The position numbers and the translations under genes were made by a program. Under the pieces are notes generated by a model. It saw only the letters and a list, made by a program, of their open reading frames with translations, did not search any database and was not told the origin of the DNA. Shown in pieces: positions 34,405-43,081 of a stretch of 57,231 nucleotides of DNA. The stretch comes from an uncultured Eubacterium sp. (GTDB taxonomy: Bacteria; Bacillota; Clostridia; Lachnospirales; Lachnospiraceae). Position 1 is the first letter of the stretch, and the number at the start of each line of letters is the position of its first letter. The DNA is taken from assembly GCA_910586225.1 (NCBI GenBank), contig CAJUIL010000027.1, positions 1 to 57,231 on the forward strand. The letters are read 5' to 3'.

Positions 34405-35853
34405 CTATTCTGCCCTTGCCTCATAAAGCAGATTCATTTTTTCTTCATAGAGTTCTGGTGTCATATCCATATAATGCTTGTGAGGATTTTCAAAACGCTG
34501 CTCCTCCTCCCAGATTTCATGCTCCAGCTGCTGTCTGACATAAGCTGCCATTTCTTTGATAGATGGCAGCTTATATACAAGATGTCCGTTTACAAAAATC
34601 GGTATCTGCAGCTCTTTCGCTGTACACTGCTCAAAATAACGGTTTTTCCATGGCTTCACTGGATCCACATAACGCAGCGGTACTGAAAAATCCAACTGCT
34701 GGTCCGCTTTTGCTAAAAGATCCGCAATAGCATTTCCTTCCTTGTCATAAATCCGATAAACCTTTTTCAAACCTGGATTTGTAATTTTTTCTGTATTTTC
34801 AGAAATTTTGATGCGAGGCTTGAAAACACCATCCTCTTCGACGGCTACGATTTTATAAACAGCGCCGAATACTGGCTCCGAACGAGATGTGATCAGTCGT
34901 TCGCCTACGCCAAAGCTGTCAATGCAGCCGCCCTGATCTAAAATCGATGTAATCGTATATTCATCCAGACTGTTTGAAACGATAATCTTGCAGTCATTCA
35001 AACCGACATCATCCAGCATTCTTCTGGCACGCTTAGATAAATAAGCCAGATCCCCACTATCCAGGCGAATTCCTTTTAAGCGCTTCCCCATCGGCTCTAG
35101 TACTTCCTTTGCCGTGCGTATCGCATTGGGTACCCCGCTTTCCAGCACATCGTACGTATCAACCAAAAGAACCGCAGCATCTGGATATGTTTGTGCATAT
35201 TTTTGAAACGCAGTAAATTCATCTCCAAAATACATAACCCAACTATGCGCCATCGTACCACTAACCGGAATCTGGAACAATTTACCAGCCAAAACCGTTG
35301 CGGTTGCAGCTGCCCCGCCGATATAAGCGGCACGCGCGCCATAAACCGCTGCATCCATATTATGTGCACGTCTTGCGCCAAAATCCGAAACAACTCGTCC
35401 TTTCGACGCCTTTACAATCCTCCTCGCTTTTGTTGCGATCAGCGATTGATGGTTGATCTCAAGCAAAATGGCCGTTTCAATCAGCTGTGCGTCGATCAGG
35501 GGCGCAATCACCGTTAAAACCGGTTCATTCGGATACATTACTGTGCCTTCTGGAAATGCATAAACATCGCCTTGAAACGAAAATTCTTTCAAATAAGACA
35601 AAAATTCTTCTGAAAACAAATCCTGTTCCCGAAGATATGCGATGTCGTCGTCTTCAAAATGAAGATTTTCTATATAATCAATAATCTGTTCTAATCCTGC
35701 GAAAATAGAAAAGCCTGCCCTGTCTGGATTTTTACGGTAAAATACATCAAATGCAACCCGCGCATTCTGATTTTGATCCACAAAATAACCATTGCTCATC
35801 GTCATTTCATAAAAATCCATGACCATTGACAAATTTCTCTCATTGTGCTGCAT
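34405..35853 (-). CDS. pncB: Nicotinate phosphoribosyltransferase
   Basis: This enzyme converts nicotinate and PRPP to nicotinate mononucleotide in NAD salvage. The 482-aa length and motifs fit the long Firmicute form: MDFYEMTMSNGYF near residue 12, the ARRAHNMDAAVYGARAAYIGG phosphoribosyl region near 165, GTMAHSWVMYFGDEFTAF near 205 and GIRLDSGDLAYLSKRARRML near 265. AAGGAG precedes ATG by 8 bases. It is first in a probable two-gene unit with nrdD; both relate to nucleotide supply. Confidence 0.93.
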   Translation of the reverse strand: MQHNERNLSMVMDFYEMTMSNGYFVDQNQNARVAFDVFYRKNPDRAGFSIFAGLEQIIDYIENLHFEDDDIAYLREQDLFSEEFLSYLKEFSFQGDVYAFPEGTVMYPNEPVLTVIAPLIDAQLIETAILLEINHQSLIATKARRIVKASKGRVVSDFGARRAHNMDAAVYGARAAYIGGAAATATVLAGKLFQIPVSGTMAHSWVMYFGDEFTAFQKYAQTYPDAAVLLVDTYDVLESGVPNAIRTAKEVLEPMGKRLKGIRLDSGDLAYLSKRARRMLDDVGLNDCKIIVSNSLDEYTITSILDQGGCIDSFGVGERLITSRSEPVFGAVYKIVAVEEDGVFKPRIKISENTEKITNPGLKKVYRIYDKEGNAIADLLAKADQQLDFSVPLRYVDPVKPWKNRYFEQCTAKELQIPIFVNGHLVYKLPSIKEMAAYVRQQLEHEIWEEEQRFENPHKHYMDMTPELYEEKMNLLYEARAE

Positions 35854-35906
35854 CTGCTTTTCTCCTTAAATTTGTAATATACGGGTAATTTATGACTTAC
35901 ATTTAT

Positions 35907-35931
35907 AAGCGTTCAGATCGTCTGAACGCTT
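35907..35931. terminator. Perfect hairpin between LytTR gene and pncB
   Basis: Arms AAGCGTTCAGA and TCTGAACGCTT flank a 3-base loop. It lies after the LytTR stop. The run of T on the minus strand is weak, so terminator or operator are both possible. Confidence 0.55.
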
Positions 35932-35963
35932 ACTGTATTTGCTACATTTTAGCCCTTTTAGAG

Positions 35964-36311
35964 TTATTTTGCAAGCATTTTATGAGAATTTTCGACTGCT
36001 TTTTGAAAATCTGCAAGCCGATACTTTGATATGAGCACAGAATCCGCATTTTTCAGCAAAGCCTCTCGTCTGCTGTAGCTTTCCACATAATGCAGATTGA
36101 TCAGATAAGCTCTGTGCGTACGGAAGAAATACGGAGAAAGCTGCTTTTCCAACTGGCTGATCTTTGCGTAATATTCAATCGTTTCTCCTGCCAGATGCAG
36201 CGCCACCTTTCGTCCCAGACTTTCAATATAAATAACATCCTGGATACTAACCAACCGGATTCTGCTGCCTTGCTTGATCGTTATTTTTGTCTTATTCTGC
36301 GTTTGTTCCAA
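35964..36311 (-). CDS. Stand-alone LytTR DNA-binding protein
   Basis: A LytTR domain fills almost the whole 115-aa protein, with the pattern IKQGSRIRLVSIQDVIYIES, IEYYAKISQLEKQLSPYFFRTHRAY and LINLHYVESYSRREALL, as in AgrA/VirR-type regulators. There is no receiver domain, so it is not a classical response regulator. The start is assigned to TTG at 36311, 8 bases after AAAGGAG. An upstream TTG at 36374 would add 21 residues without a ribosome binding site. No histidine kinase or membrane partner is adjacent. Target unknown. Confidence 0.8.
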   Translation of the reverse strand: MEQTQNKTKITIKQGSRIRLVSIQDVIYIESLGRKVALHLAGETIEYYAKISQLEKQLSPYFFRTHRAYLINLHYVESYSRREALLKNADSVLISKYRLADFQKAVENSHKMLAK

Positions 36312-36464
36312 TGTTCCTGCTCCTTTGAAGTCTGCCTTTTCCACAGAAAAAAGCGCCTGATCTAAATTTGCCAATCCATTGACCCAAGCGCTTTCCGTAG
36401 CCGTATCTATTTGTTTACATCTGTTAAATATTTTATCGGATAAATTTGGAATTTCTTAACGCAA

Positions 36465-36500
36465 AATGGCAGGAACATGAAAAAATATGCTCCTGCCATT
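36465..36500 (-). terminator. Terminator of the sirohaem reductase gene
   Basis: The stem AATGGCAGGA / TCCTGCCATT is followed by TTT on the minus strand. It lies 26 bases downstream of the reductase stop. Confidence 0.7.
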
Positions 36501-36525
36501 AAAAATAAGCAACTGAAACAAAATA

Positions 36526-38061
36526 TCAGATATATTCCGCTGCAATCTGCTCTAATGCATTTTCATTTCCTTTCTTCCAATCCGCAAAAGAAAGACCGCT
36601 TTGGGCAACAGTATGACCCAGCTTTACAAGGAATTTCGGTATGTCTGTCTCAAGTATTGCGCCTATTTCCCTGCCCATAGCCTCCATTCCCTGCTGCTCG
36701 CAGCCATTCACGTATAACATAAAGGCTGGCTGTGGCTTGCCCTCCACCTTTTTGATACCGCCGCGAAAACCAAGGATACCTGTCTGGTGTGTACCACAAG
36801 ACGATGGACAGCCGGAAATATGAATTTGCGGCAGCGCTCCGTCAGGTATTGCTGCATCCCGCACCGCCTGTACACATTCTGTAAGAAGTGCCTGAGAATC
36901 CCTTACACCTACCTGACAAACTGAAGCTCCAATGCAGCTGACCGAAGCCTCAAATGTGCTTTGCGCGCTGTCTGCCGTTAATTCTAGCATTTTATGTGCC
37001 TCTTTTGCGGTCAGATTGATCAAATAAGCAGTCTCATCGGGCGCCAGCCGCATTTCAACCGCATCCATATTGTTTACAGCATCACTTACAGCACAGAAAA
37101 TATCTGTTTTTGGAACACCGCCGATAGGATGCCAGCATACCGTATAAAGTCCATCCTGTTTTTGCTGTAAAACCCTGGGATCCGAAATGCTGGTTCCATC
37201 TCCCTTTTTTATAATTTTTTGAATAAATGGCTGTATTTTCAGGTTTTTATCTGAATTTAATGATTCTTTTAGTTTTTCTTGAAAAGCAGCAGCATATTGC
37301 TCCGGCCCTCCGAGAGCCTCTTGCATATAGCGAGTCCTTGCTTTCACACGGCTTTCATAATTTCCATAAGCAAGAAATGTCAGCCACATTGCCTTTATAT
37401 AGTATAAAATCATATCTGGAGCAATATCCTGCGCTACCTTGACACCAAAACGGGGATTTGTCCCAAGTCCTCCGGCACTATATACATCAAAGCTTCCATT
37501 CCTCGTTGCTACAAACCCCAGATCCCGGTATGTGGCGTGCGTCACATTCGCAGGTGAGCTGGAAAATCCAACCTTTAGCTTCCGTGGCATTTTTTTCTGT
37601 GGTATCAATGTTAACAAATAGTCTCCTGCTGCCTGCGCCCATGGTAAAACGTCAAAAAATTCTTCCCGCTGCACACCTGTAAGAGGCGGACACATAACGT
37701 TTCTCGGATAATCACCGCCTCCTCCGATAATAACTATCCCAGCGTCCAGCGCTTCCTCCATAATCCCATATACCGCATTAGGATTTAGATCGTGAAGCTG
37801 GATTGTCTGACAAGTCGTAAAATGCATTCTTGGAACCTTATATTTTCTCAGCATCGCTGCCGTAAATGCCAGCTTTTCCTTTGTAACACGTCCTGCCGGC
37901 ATACGTAGACGGAGCATATTTTTCTGCCCGCTTCTTTGCGCATAGCTGCCGTAAAATCCAGAAAAAGCTTTATAATCACCTTTCGTCAAATTCCCCTCAT
38001 AAAATTGTGCTGTCTTTTCTTTAAATTCTGGAAGATACTGCTTCCATATTTGTACATCCAT
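36526..38061 (-). CDS. Nitrite/sulfite reductase-like sirohaem and 4Fe-4S protein
   Basis: A 511-aa member of the sirohaem reductase family (assimilatory nitrite or sulfite reductase, NirA/CysI type). The two tandem half-repeats are visible. The cluster ligands are in SCIGASVCQVG (C-x5-C) near residue 380 and ISGCPSSCGTHQTG (C-x3-C) near 420; the last cysteine also ligates sirohaem. Arginine-rich RLRMPAGRVT near 52 matches the substrate-binding side. Whether nitrite or sulfite is reduced cannot be told from motifs alone. AAAGGAG precedes ATG. It lies 18 bases after a ferredoxin-type aldo/keto reductase gene on the same strand, a possible electron-transfer neighbour. No sirohaem synthesis genes are present. 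Confidence 0.87.
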   Translation of the reverse strand: MDVQIWKQYLPEFKEKTAQFYEGNLTKGDYKAFSGFYGSYAQRSGQKNMLRLRMPAGRVTKEKLAFTAAMLRKYKVPRMHFTTCQTIQLHDLNPNAVYGIMEEALDAGIVIIGGGGDYPRNVMCPPLTGVQREEFFDVLPWAQAAGDYLLTLIPQKKMPRKLKVGFSSSPANVTHATYRDLGFVATRNGSFDVYSAGGLGTNPRFGVKVAQDIAPDMILYYIKAMWLTFLAYGNYESRVKARTRYMQEALGGPEQYAAAFQEKLKESLNSDKNLKIQPFIQKIIKKGDGTSISDPRVLQQKQDGLYTVCWHPIGGVPKTDIFCAVSDAVNNMDAVEMRLAPDETAYLINLTAKEAHKMLELTADSAQSTFEASVSCIGASVCQVGVRDSQALLTECVQAVRDAAIPDGALPQIHISGCPSSCGTHQTGILGFRGGIKKVEGKPQPAFMLYVNGCEQQGMEAMGREIGAILETDIPKFLVKLGHTVAQSGLSFADWKKGNENALEQIAAEYI

Positions 38062-38079
38062 ATCCGGACTCCTTTCTAC

Positions 38080-39246
38080 TTATTTTCGAAACATTCTGCC
38101 AGTAATAACATTTATTACATGATATGCTGGGTTTTCCAAATGCCTCGCCGCATGATGCAGCTCTTTTCGAATCGCAATCCCCTGCGGACAATGCTGTTCA
38201 CATTGTCCGCACTGTTTGCAAAGAGAAGCGTTGGTACGCTTTGCACGCATCGTTGTACACATCATATATTCCCTCATCCCAGTAAAAAAATTATCTGTAT
38301 AACACACATTGTAACAACGAAAGACTCCGGGGATATCTACCCCAGCCGGACATGGCTGACAATATCCGCACCCAGTACAAGGTACTTTGATCTTTTGATT
38401 GACCGCCTGCTTCACTTTGTCATAAATTTTTAGCTCTCGTTTTGTAAAATTGCCCATTTTGACAGTATTGGCAATTTTTATATTTTCCTTTAACATTTCC
38501 ATAGAATTCATGCCAGACAAAACAACGGAAACGCCTGGCTGTTTCCATAGCCAAAGGAATGCCCATTCTGCTGCCGTGCGTTTCGGATCTGCCTTGCGAA
38601 AAACGGCTCGTGCCTTAGGCGGCAGCCCGTTTACCAGCCTTCCGCCCCTAAGAGGCTCCATAATAACTACTGGAATATTCTTCTTTGCTGCATATTCTAC
38701 CCCTGCCCGTCCTGCCTGGCTATGTTCGTCCATATAATTATACTGTACCTGGCAAAAATCCCATTCATATGCATCCAAAAGCTCTATAAACTGTTTCGTG
38801 TTTCCATGATAAGAAAATCCGATCCTGCGGATCTGTCCAGAAGCCTTTTTCTTTAAAAGCCAATCCAAAATACCAATACGCACCAGTTTTTTCCATACGC
38901 TGACATCCGGCAGCATATGTATCAGATAATTATCTATGTATGCTGTATGCAATCGTGAAAGCTGTTCTACAAACAATTTCTGTGCACCTTCCACAGAATA
39001 AATCAAATAATGAGGAAGCTTTGTCGCAATCACAACCTTCTGTCTCCAGTGATTTTTAGCGAGCAGCGTACCAAGCGCTTTTTCGCTTCCTTTATATACA
39101 TAAGCTGTATCAAAATAGTTGATTCCATGCCGGATTGCGAAAGCAAGCTCCCGTTCTGTCTCTCTCATATCTATGCGTCCGTTTTTTGTTGGAAACCGCA
39201 TACAGCCAAATCCCAGTATTGACCAATCATTTTTTCGTTTTTCCAT
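38080..39246 (-). CDS. Aldo/keto reductase with C-terminal 4Fe-4S ferredoxin domain
   Basis: The N-terminal TIM-barrel matches aldo/keto reductases (LGFGCMRFPT, INYFDTAYVYKGSEKALG, IGFSYHGN). The C-terminal 110 residues hold two iron-sulfur motifs, CTGCGYCQPCPAGVDIP and LCKQCGQCEQHCPQGI, as in the YhdN/ferredoxin-type subgroup common in anaerobes. Substrate unknown. The ATG at 39246, preceded by AAAAGGA, is chosen; the ATG at 39261 with a more distant AGGAG is the alternative, and an extension to 39351 is not supported. It is just upstream of the sirohaem reductase gene, probably in one transcript. Confidence 0.88.
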   Translation of the reverse strand: MEKRKNDWSILGFGCMRFPTKNGRIDMRETERELAFAIRHGINYFDTAYVYKGSEKALGTLLAKNHWRQKVVIATKLPHYLIYSVEGAQKLFVEQLSRLHTAYIDNYLIHMLPDVSVWKKLVRIGILDWLLKKKASGQIRRIGFSYHGNTKQFIELLDAYEWDFCQVQYNYMDEHSQAGRAGVEYAAKKNIPVVIMEPLRGGRLVNGLPPKARAVFRKADPKRTAAEWAFLWLWKQPGVSVVLSGMNSMEMLKENIKIANTVKMGNFTKRELKIYDKVKQAVNQKIKVPCTGCGYCQPCPAGVDIPGVFRCYNVCYTDNFFTGMREYMMCTTMRAKRTNASLCKQCGQCEQHCPQGIAIRKELHHAARHLENPAYHVINVITGRMFRK

Positions 39247-39359
39247 GATGTTCCTTTTCATTTTGCATACGTCTCCTACATCAATATGTGCAAAAATTTG
39301 TACGTTATTCATTTTCGGAATTATTTTACCAGAGTATGCTTCAAACCGCATACAGTCCG

Positions 39360-39638
39360 CTAATAGCCCCTGACATGGAAACCTTTTTCATCCTCCTTGA
39401 ATGGAATATCTATCATATCTGTCCGATCGATACTAATGTAAGAATCATGATTCAGCATGGACAGCATTTTATTTATCTGTGCTTCACTTCCCTGTGCCTC
39501 CATTTCCACGGAGCCGTCAGAGTTATTCCTCACCCAGCCAGTCACACCAAGGCTGCGTGCAGTATACGATGCCCGATAACGGAATCCAACCCCCTGAACC
39601 CTCCCCGTAAATATCATGTGCCTGCGTACCATTTCCAT
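39360..39638 (-). CDS. acyP: Acylphosphatase
   Basis: A 92-aa acylphosphatase, which hydrolyses carboxyl-phosphate bonds such as acetyl phosphate or carbamoyl phosphate. The phosphate loop GRVQGVGFRYRA, with the catalytic arginine, is at residues 13-24. The catalytic asparagine is in GWVRNNSDGSVEME near 36. AGAGAGG precedes ATG. It lies 9 bases upstream of the maximal aldo/keto reductase frame, on the same strand. Confidence 0.93.
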   Translation of the reverse strand: MEMVRRHMIFTGRVQGVGFRYRASYTARSLGVTGWVRNNSDGSVEMEAQGSEAQINKMLSMLNHDSYISIDRTDMIDIPFKEDEKGFHVRGY

Positions 39639-39876
39639 AGATATCGCCTCTCTTTCATCTTAATGATCTTATTCACTTTGCATTCAAAATAGCATGATAT
39701 TTATTTTTTGTCAAACAAAATTACTTGCTTTCTATGCAGACATATGATACGCTGAAAACAGTTTGCAGACAGCTTAACCGCCGGACTGCATACGCTTTGT
39801 TTCCAAAATAAAAATCTGGCGCAAACAAAGCCTAGTAAAGCGGATAGTATCCGCACAAATGGAAAGGAGAATAAAA

Positions 39877-40185
39877 ATGGCAGTTATTACAGTTACCGAT
39901 GAAAATTTTGAATCTGAAGTGATACAGTCTGAAAAACCTGTGATCGTAGATTTCTGGGCTGATTGGTGTGGTCCTTGCAAGCGTCTTTCGCCTGCAGTTG
40001 AGGAGCTTTCTGAACAAACCCAGGAAGTGAAATTGTGTAAGGTCAATGTAGATGAGCAGCCTGAACTGGCTTCCCGTTTTCAGATTATGAGCATCCCAAC
40101 ATTAATTTCCTTTAAGAATGGCAAACAACACAAAACTTCTGTTGGTCTGATTGCAAAAAACAAAATTTTATCTCTGATTGATTAA
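39877..40185 (+). CDS. trxA: Thioredoxin
   Basis: A 102-aa disulfide reductase with active site WADWCGPCKR near residue 28 and the cis-proline segment MSIPTLISFKNGK near 72. The residue after the second active-site cysteine is lysine, as in standard thioredoxins. The ATG at 39877 is chosen, as AAAGGAG lies 9 bases upstream; a longer frame from 39859 starts before that site. It is a lone + strand gene inside the - strand block. No thioredoxin reductase gene is nearby. Confidence 0.95.
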   Translation: MAVITVTDENFESEVIQSEKPVIVDFWADWCGPCKRLSPAVEELSEQTQEVKLCKVNVDEQPELASRFQIMSIPTLISFKNGKQHKTSVGLIAKNKILSLID

Positions 40186-40207
40186 ATTGAAATGAAGTTT
40201 TCCCAAT

Positions 40208-40268
40208 CCAGTGAAATTTTTCCTTTACATTTAACTATTTGCAAAAGGAAAGATTTCACTGGTTTTTT
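40208..40268. terminator. Bidirectional terminator between thioredoxin and the TtcA-like gene
   Basis: A long stem, CCAGTGAAAT...TTTCACTGG with an extended CCTTT/AAAGG inner part, is followed by six T on the + strand. Its right end overlaps the stop codon of the convergent TtcA-like gene. Confidence 0.85.
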
Positions 40269-41097
40269 ATTCATATGCTTCTAGAAAATGGTGTTTGATC
40301 CCATCTTTCTTATAAGCAATAATCGTATTTAGATTTACATTTTCTACACTTTTAAACAGATTCCCTTCAACATATGGATTTTTCTGCTTTAACGTACGGA
40401 TCAGTTCTTTGATTTCTTTTCTTTTTGAGGTCATTTCCATCTCGTTTTCCTTTTCGCACTGCTCCGTAAAATGACAGGCACACTGCAAAAATTCCAAGCC
40501 ATTATAATCCCTCCAATGCATGATGTGTTCCTCTCTTACGAGATATAACGGACGAATCAGCTCCATCCCCTGAAAATTCGTGCTGTGCAGCTTTGGCATC
40601 ATCGTCTGTATCTGCCCGCCATACAGCATCCCCATTAAAATTGTTTCTATTACATCATCATAGTGATGACCAAGCGCGATTTTATTACATCCGTATTCTC
40701 TGGCTTTGCTATACAAATAACCGCGGCGCATCCGCGCGCACAAATAACACGGAGATTTTTCAATATGATCTACCGCGTCAAAAATATGCGTCTCAAAAAT
40801 GGTAAGAGGAACACCCATTAGCTCTGCATTCTGTTCAATTCTTTTGCGATTTGCTGCATGATATCCAGGATCCATCACCAAAAAGACCAGTTCAAAATAA
40901 AATTTCCGATGTCTTTGTAATTCCTGAAAACATTTTGCCAATAACATCGAATCCTTTCCTCCTGAAATACAAACAGCTACTTTATCGCCTTCTTTCAAGA
41001 GCTGGTATTCATTCAATGCTTTTGCAAACGGGCTGAATATTTGTTTATGAAATTTTTTACGGATGCTTAATTCAATCTGCGCCTTCTTTTCCACCAT
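40267..41097 (-). CDS. TtcA-like tRNA thiolation PP-loop ATPase
   Basis: A PP-loop ATPase with SGGKDSM near residue 45, the ATP-binding motif of TtcA/TilS enzymes. The CYLCARMRRG (CxxC) near residue 115 and the later cysteine in LQCACHF fit the TtcA group, which uses a 4Fe-4S cluster to thiolate cytidine 32 of tRNA. GHHYDDVIETILM near 140 is also typical. The best-supported start is the ATG at 41097 after GGGGG; a four-codon longer frame has no site. The exact tRNA target is not established. It lies 36 bases downstream of hydE on the same strand. Confidence 0.85.
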   Translation of the reverse strand: MVEKKAQIELSIRKKFHKQIFSPFAKALNEYQLLKEGDKVAVCISGGKDSMLLAKCFQELQRHRKFYFELVFLVMDPGYHAANRKRIEQNAELMGVPLTIFETHIFDAVDHIEKSPCYLCARMRRGYLYSKAREYGCNKIALGHHYDDVIETILMGMLYGGQIQTMMPKLHSTNFQGMELIRPLYLVREEHIMHWRDYNGLEFLQCACHFTEQCEKENEMEMTSKRKEIKELIRTLKQKNPYVEGNLFKSVENVNLNTIIAYKKDGIKHHFLEAYE

Positions 41098-41132
41098 AAA
41101 ATCCCCCATTAACTTTTACTATGCCTTATCTC

Positions 41133-42236
41133 TCACATCAGGCTGTCGCCACGCTCCATACACAGTTCGTACCCAATAGAAGCCATTTGCGAAGCTAAAA
41201 GCCGCTTGCTTTGTGCAGATTCACAGCCAGAATAAAGCTTATGATCATAAATCTGATACTTTCTTCGTACCTCTGCCGGAGACAGATTGGGCATAACTAC
41301 ATTTGCACCTGACAAAATCCCCAGTTCACGCCCTTTTGGATGTATGGATCCGAGCGCAGTTGTTGACGGAAGCAATACTTTTGGAAACATCAGACGAAGG
41401 ATCGCCAGCAGCTTTCTTGTCATCTCAAGCGTTCCGCCTGATTCTGCCGCAAACGGCGTATCCTGCTGTGGAATAAATGGTCCGATGCCGATCATATGTG
41501 GCCTTAATTGCTGCAAAAACCGCAAATCCGCCACTATCGTATCAAGCGTTTGTCCAGGAGAGCCTATCATAAACCCCGCTCCAACCTGATATCCGATTTC
41601 TTTTAGCTTTCTTAAACATTTTCTACGATCCGCAAAACTCATTTCTGGAGGATGCAGCTTTTGGTAATGCGTCTCATCCGCAGTTTCATGCCGCAGCAAA
41701 TAACGGTCGGCCCCACAGTCAAACCAATATTTATATGTCTGTTCATCCCATTCACCAAAGGAAAGCGTCACAGCACAATCAGGATATAATTTTTTAAGAT
41801 GTAAAATAATACTGCCAAGCTTTTCTTTTGTAAAAAAAATGTCTTCTCCGCCTTGTAAGACAAATGTGCGGAATCCAAGTGCATAGCCTTCCGCCGCACA
41901 GCTATAAATAGCATTTTCCGACAGCCTATAACGCTCTGCCTTCCGGTTTTCGCACCGGATACCACAATAATAGCAATTATTCCGGCAGTAATTCGTAAAT
42001 TCGATCAGACCTCTTGCATATACTTTTTTTCCATAATGTGCTTCTTGCACCTGCCTTGCATTCCCATACAAACATTCCAACGCCTGCTCGCTTTCCATCT
42101 GCAGAAGCGCTCTAAACGCAGCATCCGGCAGCGTTTGTTCCTGACGTAGCCTAGCAGTTAACTCCTGGATCGTCTCATATTCTTTTTCATTATTCACGTT
42201 TTCACTTTCTTCTCTAATTCTCAAACCCTTTTCCAT
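41133..42236 (-). CDS. hydE: [FeFe]-hydrogenase maturation radical SAM protein HydE
   Basis: HydE is a radical SAM enzyme that helps build the organometallic part of the [FeFe]-hydrogenase H cluster. The radical SAM site is FTNYCRNNCYYCGIRC (C-x3-C-x2-C) near residue 70, followed by the HydE-typical FRTFVLQGGED near 120. The C-terminal half contains IGPFIPQQDTPFA, as in characterised HydE. PylB is a related alternative, but no pyrrolysine genes are present. No hydF, hydG or hydrogenase gene is in the window, so the partners must be elsewhere. It starts only 11 bases after the sigma-like gene, implying cotranscription. Confidence 0.88.
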   Translation of the reverse strand: MEKGLRIREESENVNNEKEYETIQELTARLRQEQTLPDAAFRALLQMESEQALECLYGNARQVQEAHYGKKVYARGLIEFTNYCRNNCYYCGIRCENRKAERYRLSENAIYSCAAEGYALGFRTFVLQGGEDIFFTKEKLGSIILHLKKLYPDCAVTLSFGEWDEQTYKYWFDCGADRYLLRHETADETHYQKLHPPEMSFADRRKCLRKLKEIGYQVGAGFMIGSPGQTLDTIVADLRFLQQLRPHMIGIGPFIPQQDTPFAAESGGTLEMTRKLLAILRLMFPKVLLPSTTALGSIHPKGRELGILSGANVVMPNLSPAEVRRKYQIYDHKLYSGCESAQSKRLLASQMASIGYELCMERGDSLM

Positions 42237-42247
42237 AGTACTTTTCC

Positions 42248-43081
42248 CTAGCAGCTCTCATTTCCTTCCAGTATTGCTAAAATATGTTCTAGTTCTACCT
42301 CTGGCAACTTGGTATACTGGCTTAGTTCATCTATTGACGGAAGCCTTTGCAGCTGTTTTGCCAAATAGGCTCGTGCTTCATAAACCCGTTCTGCCTTTGA
42401 CAAAACTGACTGATCCATTTTTGCATCAGCAGCAATTTTTTGTGTATATGATCCTACAGCCTGTTTTATAGCATTTGTAAGCGCTTCTTCAAAATCTAGC
42501 TTTTGTTTGCTACCAGCTATTTGTTCCAGCACAAGAAGTACAGACAAATTTCCTTCCTGTATCATATCCGCCCAGTCCTTCGGATCTGTGTTTTCTGCCT
42601 GTAACTGTACAATATTGATCACTCTGCGCAGCCATTGCTCCAAAAGCGGTGGTATAGTTGTTTCATCCCCTTCAACTAGGCGTTCATACAACCGCGTTTC
42701 TTCTTCCGACGTACATGGTACAATTTTATTTAAATCTTCCAAATACATCCGAAAAAAAGCATTGTCTGGCAGTTTTCTTTTATTTGTAAGATCCGTCGAC
42801 CCCTGTTCATGCTCTGTTTTCAGAGTATTTTTCGGTTCCATTTTTGTCAACGGCTCTTCCTGTGGACTTTGCAGATAATCATATACTAGCTCCATCTGTT
42901 GGCCAGTCAGATCCATACCTTCGAAATAAGCCGCTATTTCCTCTCTGCGCAACGTAGCTGCAGATGATTCCATCATCTCTTGTATAGCATGGACCGTCTC
43001 AATAAAATTATCTTTCTGGTGGACCTTTCCTTGTTGATCTAAATCATTCTTTTTCACTTTCTGATTCCCTGATACTTCCAT
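42248..43081 (-). CDS. Sigma-70-like protein lacking region 4
   Basis: The central part resembles primary sigma factors: a region 1.2-like FRMYLEDLNKIVPCTSEEE near residue 110, 2.1/2.2-like ADMIQEGNLSVLL near 185, and a 3.0/3.1-like LPSIDELSQYTKLPEVELEHI near 250. The conserved aromatic residues of region 2.3-2.4 that melt and read the -10 box are replaced (FEEALTNAIKQAV), and the protein ends at 277 aa with no region 3.2 or 4. It could bind core RNA polymerase without recognising promoters, acting as a modulator; this is inference. The start ATG follows CAGGA. It overlaps the end of the HD gene by 38 bases. Confidence 0.72.
   Translation of the reverse strand: MEVSGNQKVKKNDLDQQGKVHQKDNFIETVHAIQEMMESSAATLRREEIAAYFEGMDLTGQQMELVYDYLQSPQEEPLTKMEPKNTLKTEHEQGSTDLTNKRKLPDNAFFRMYLEDLNKIVPCTSEEETRLYERLVEGDETTIPPLLEQWLRRVINIVQLQAENTDPKDWADMIQEGNLSVLLVLEQIAGSKQKLDFEEALTNAIKQAVGSYTQKIAADAKMDQSVLSKAERVYEARAYLAKQLQRLPSIDELSQYTKLPEVELEHILAILEGNESC

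Noticed and set aside
41133..42236. PylB or BioB instead of HydE
   Set aside because: No pyrrolysine or biotin genes nearby, and the segments around the cluster motif agree better with HydE.
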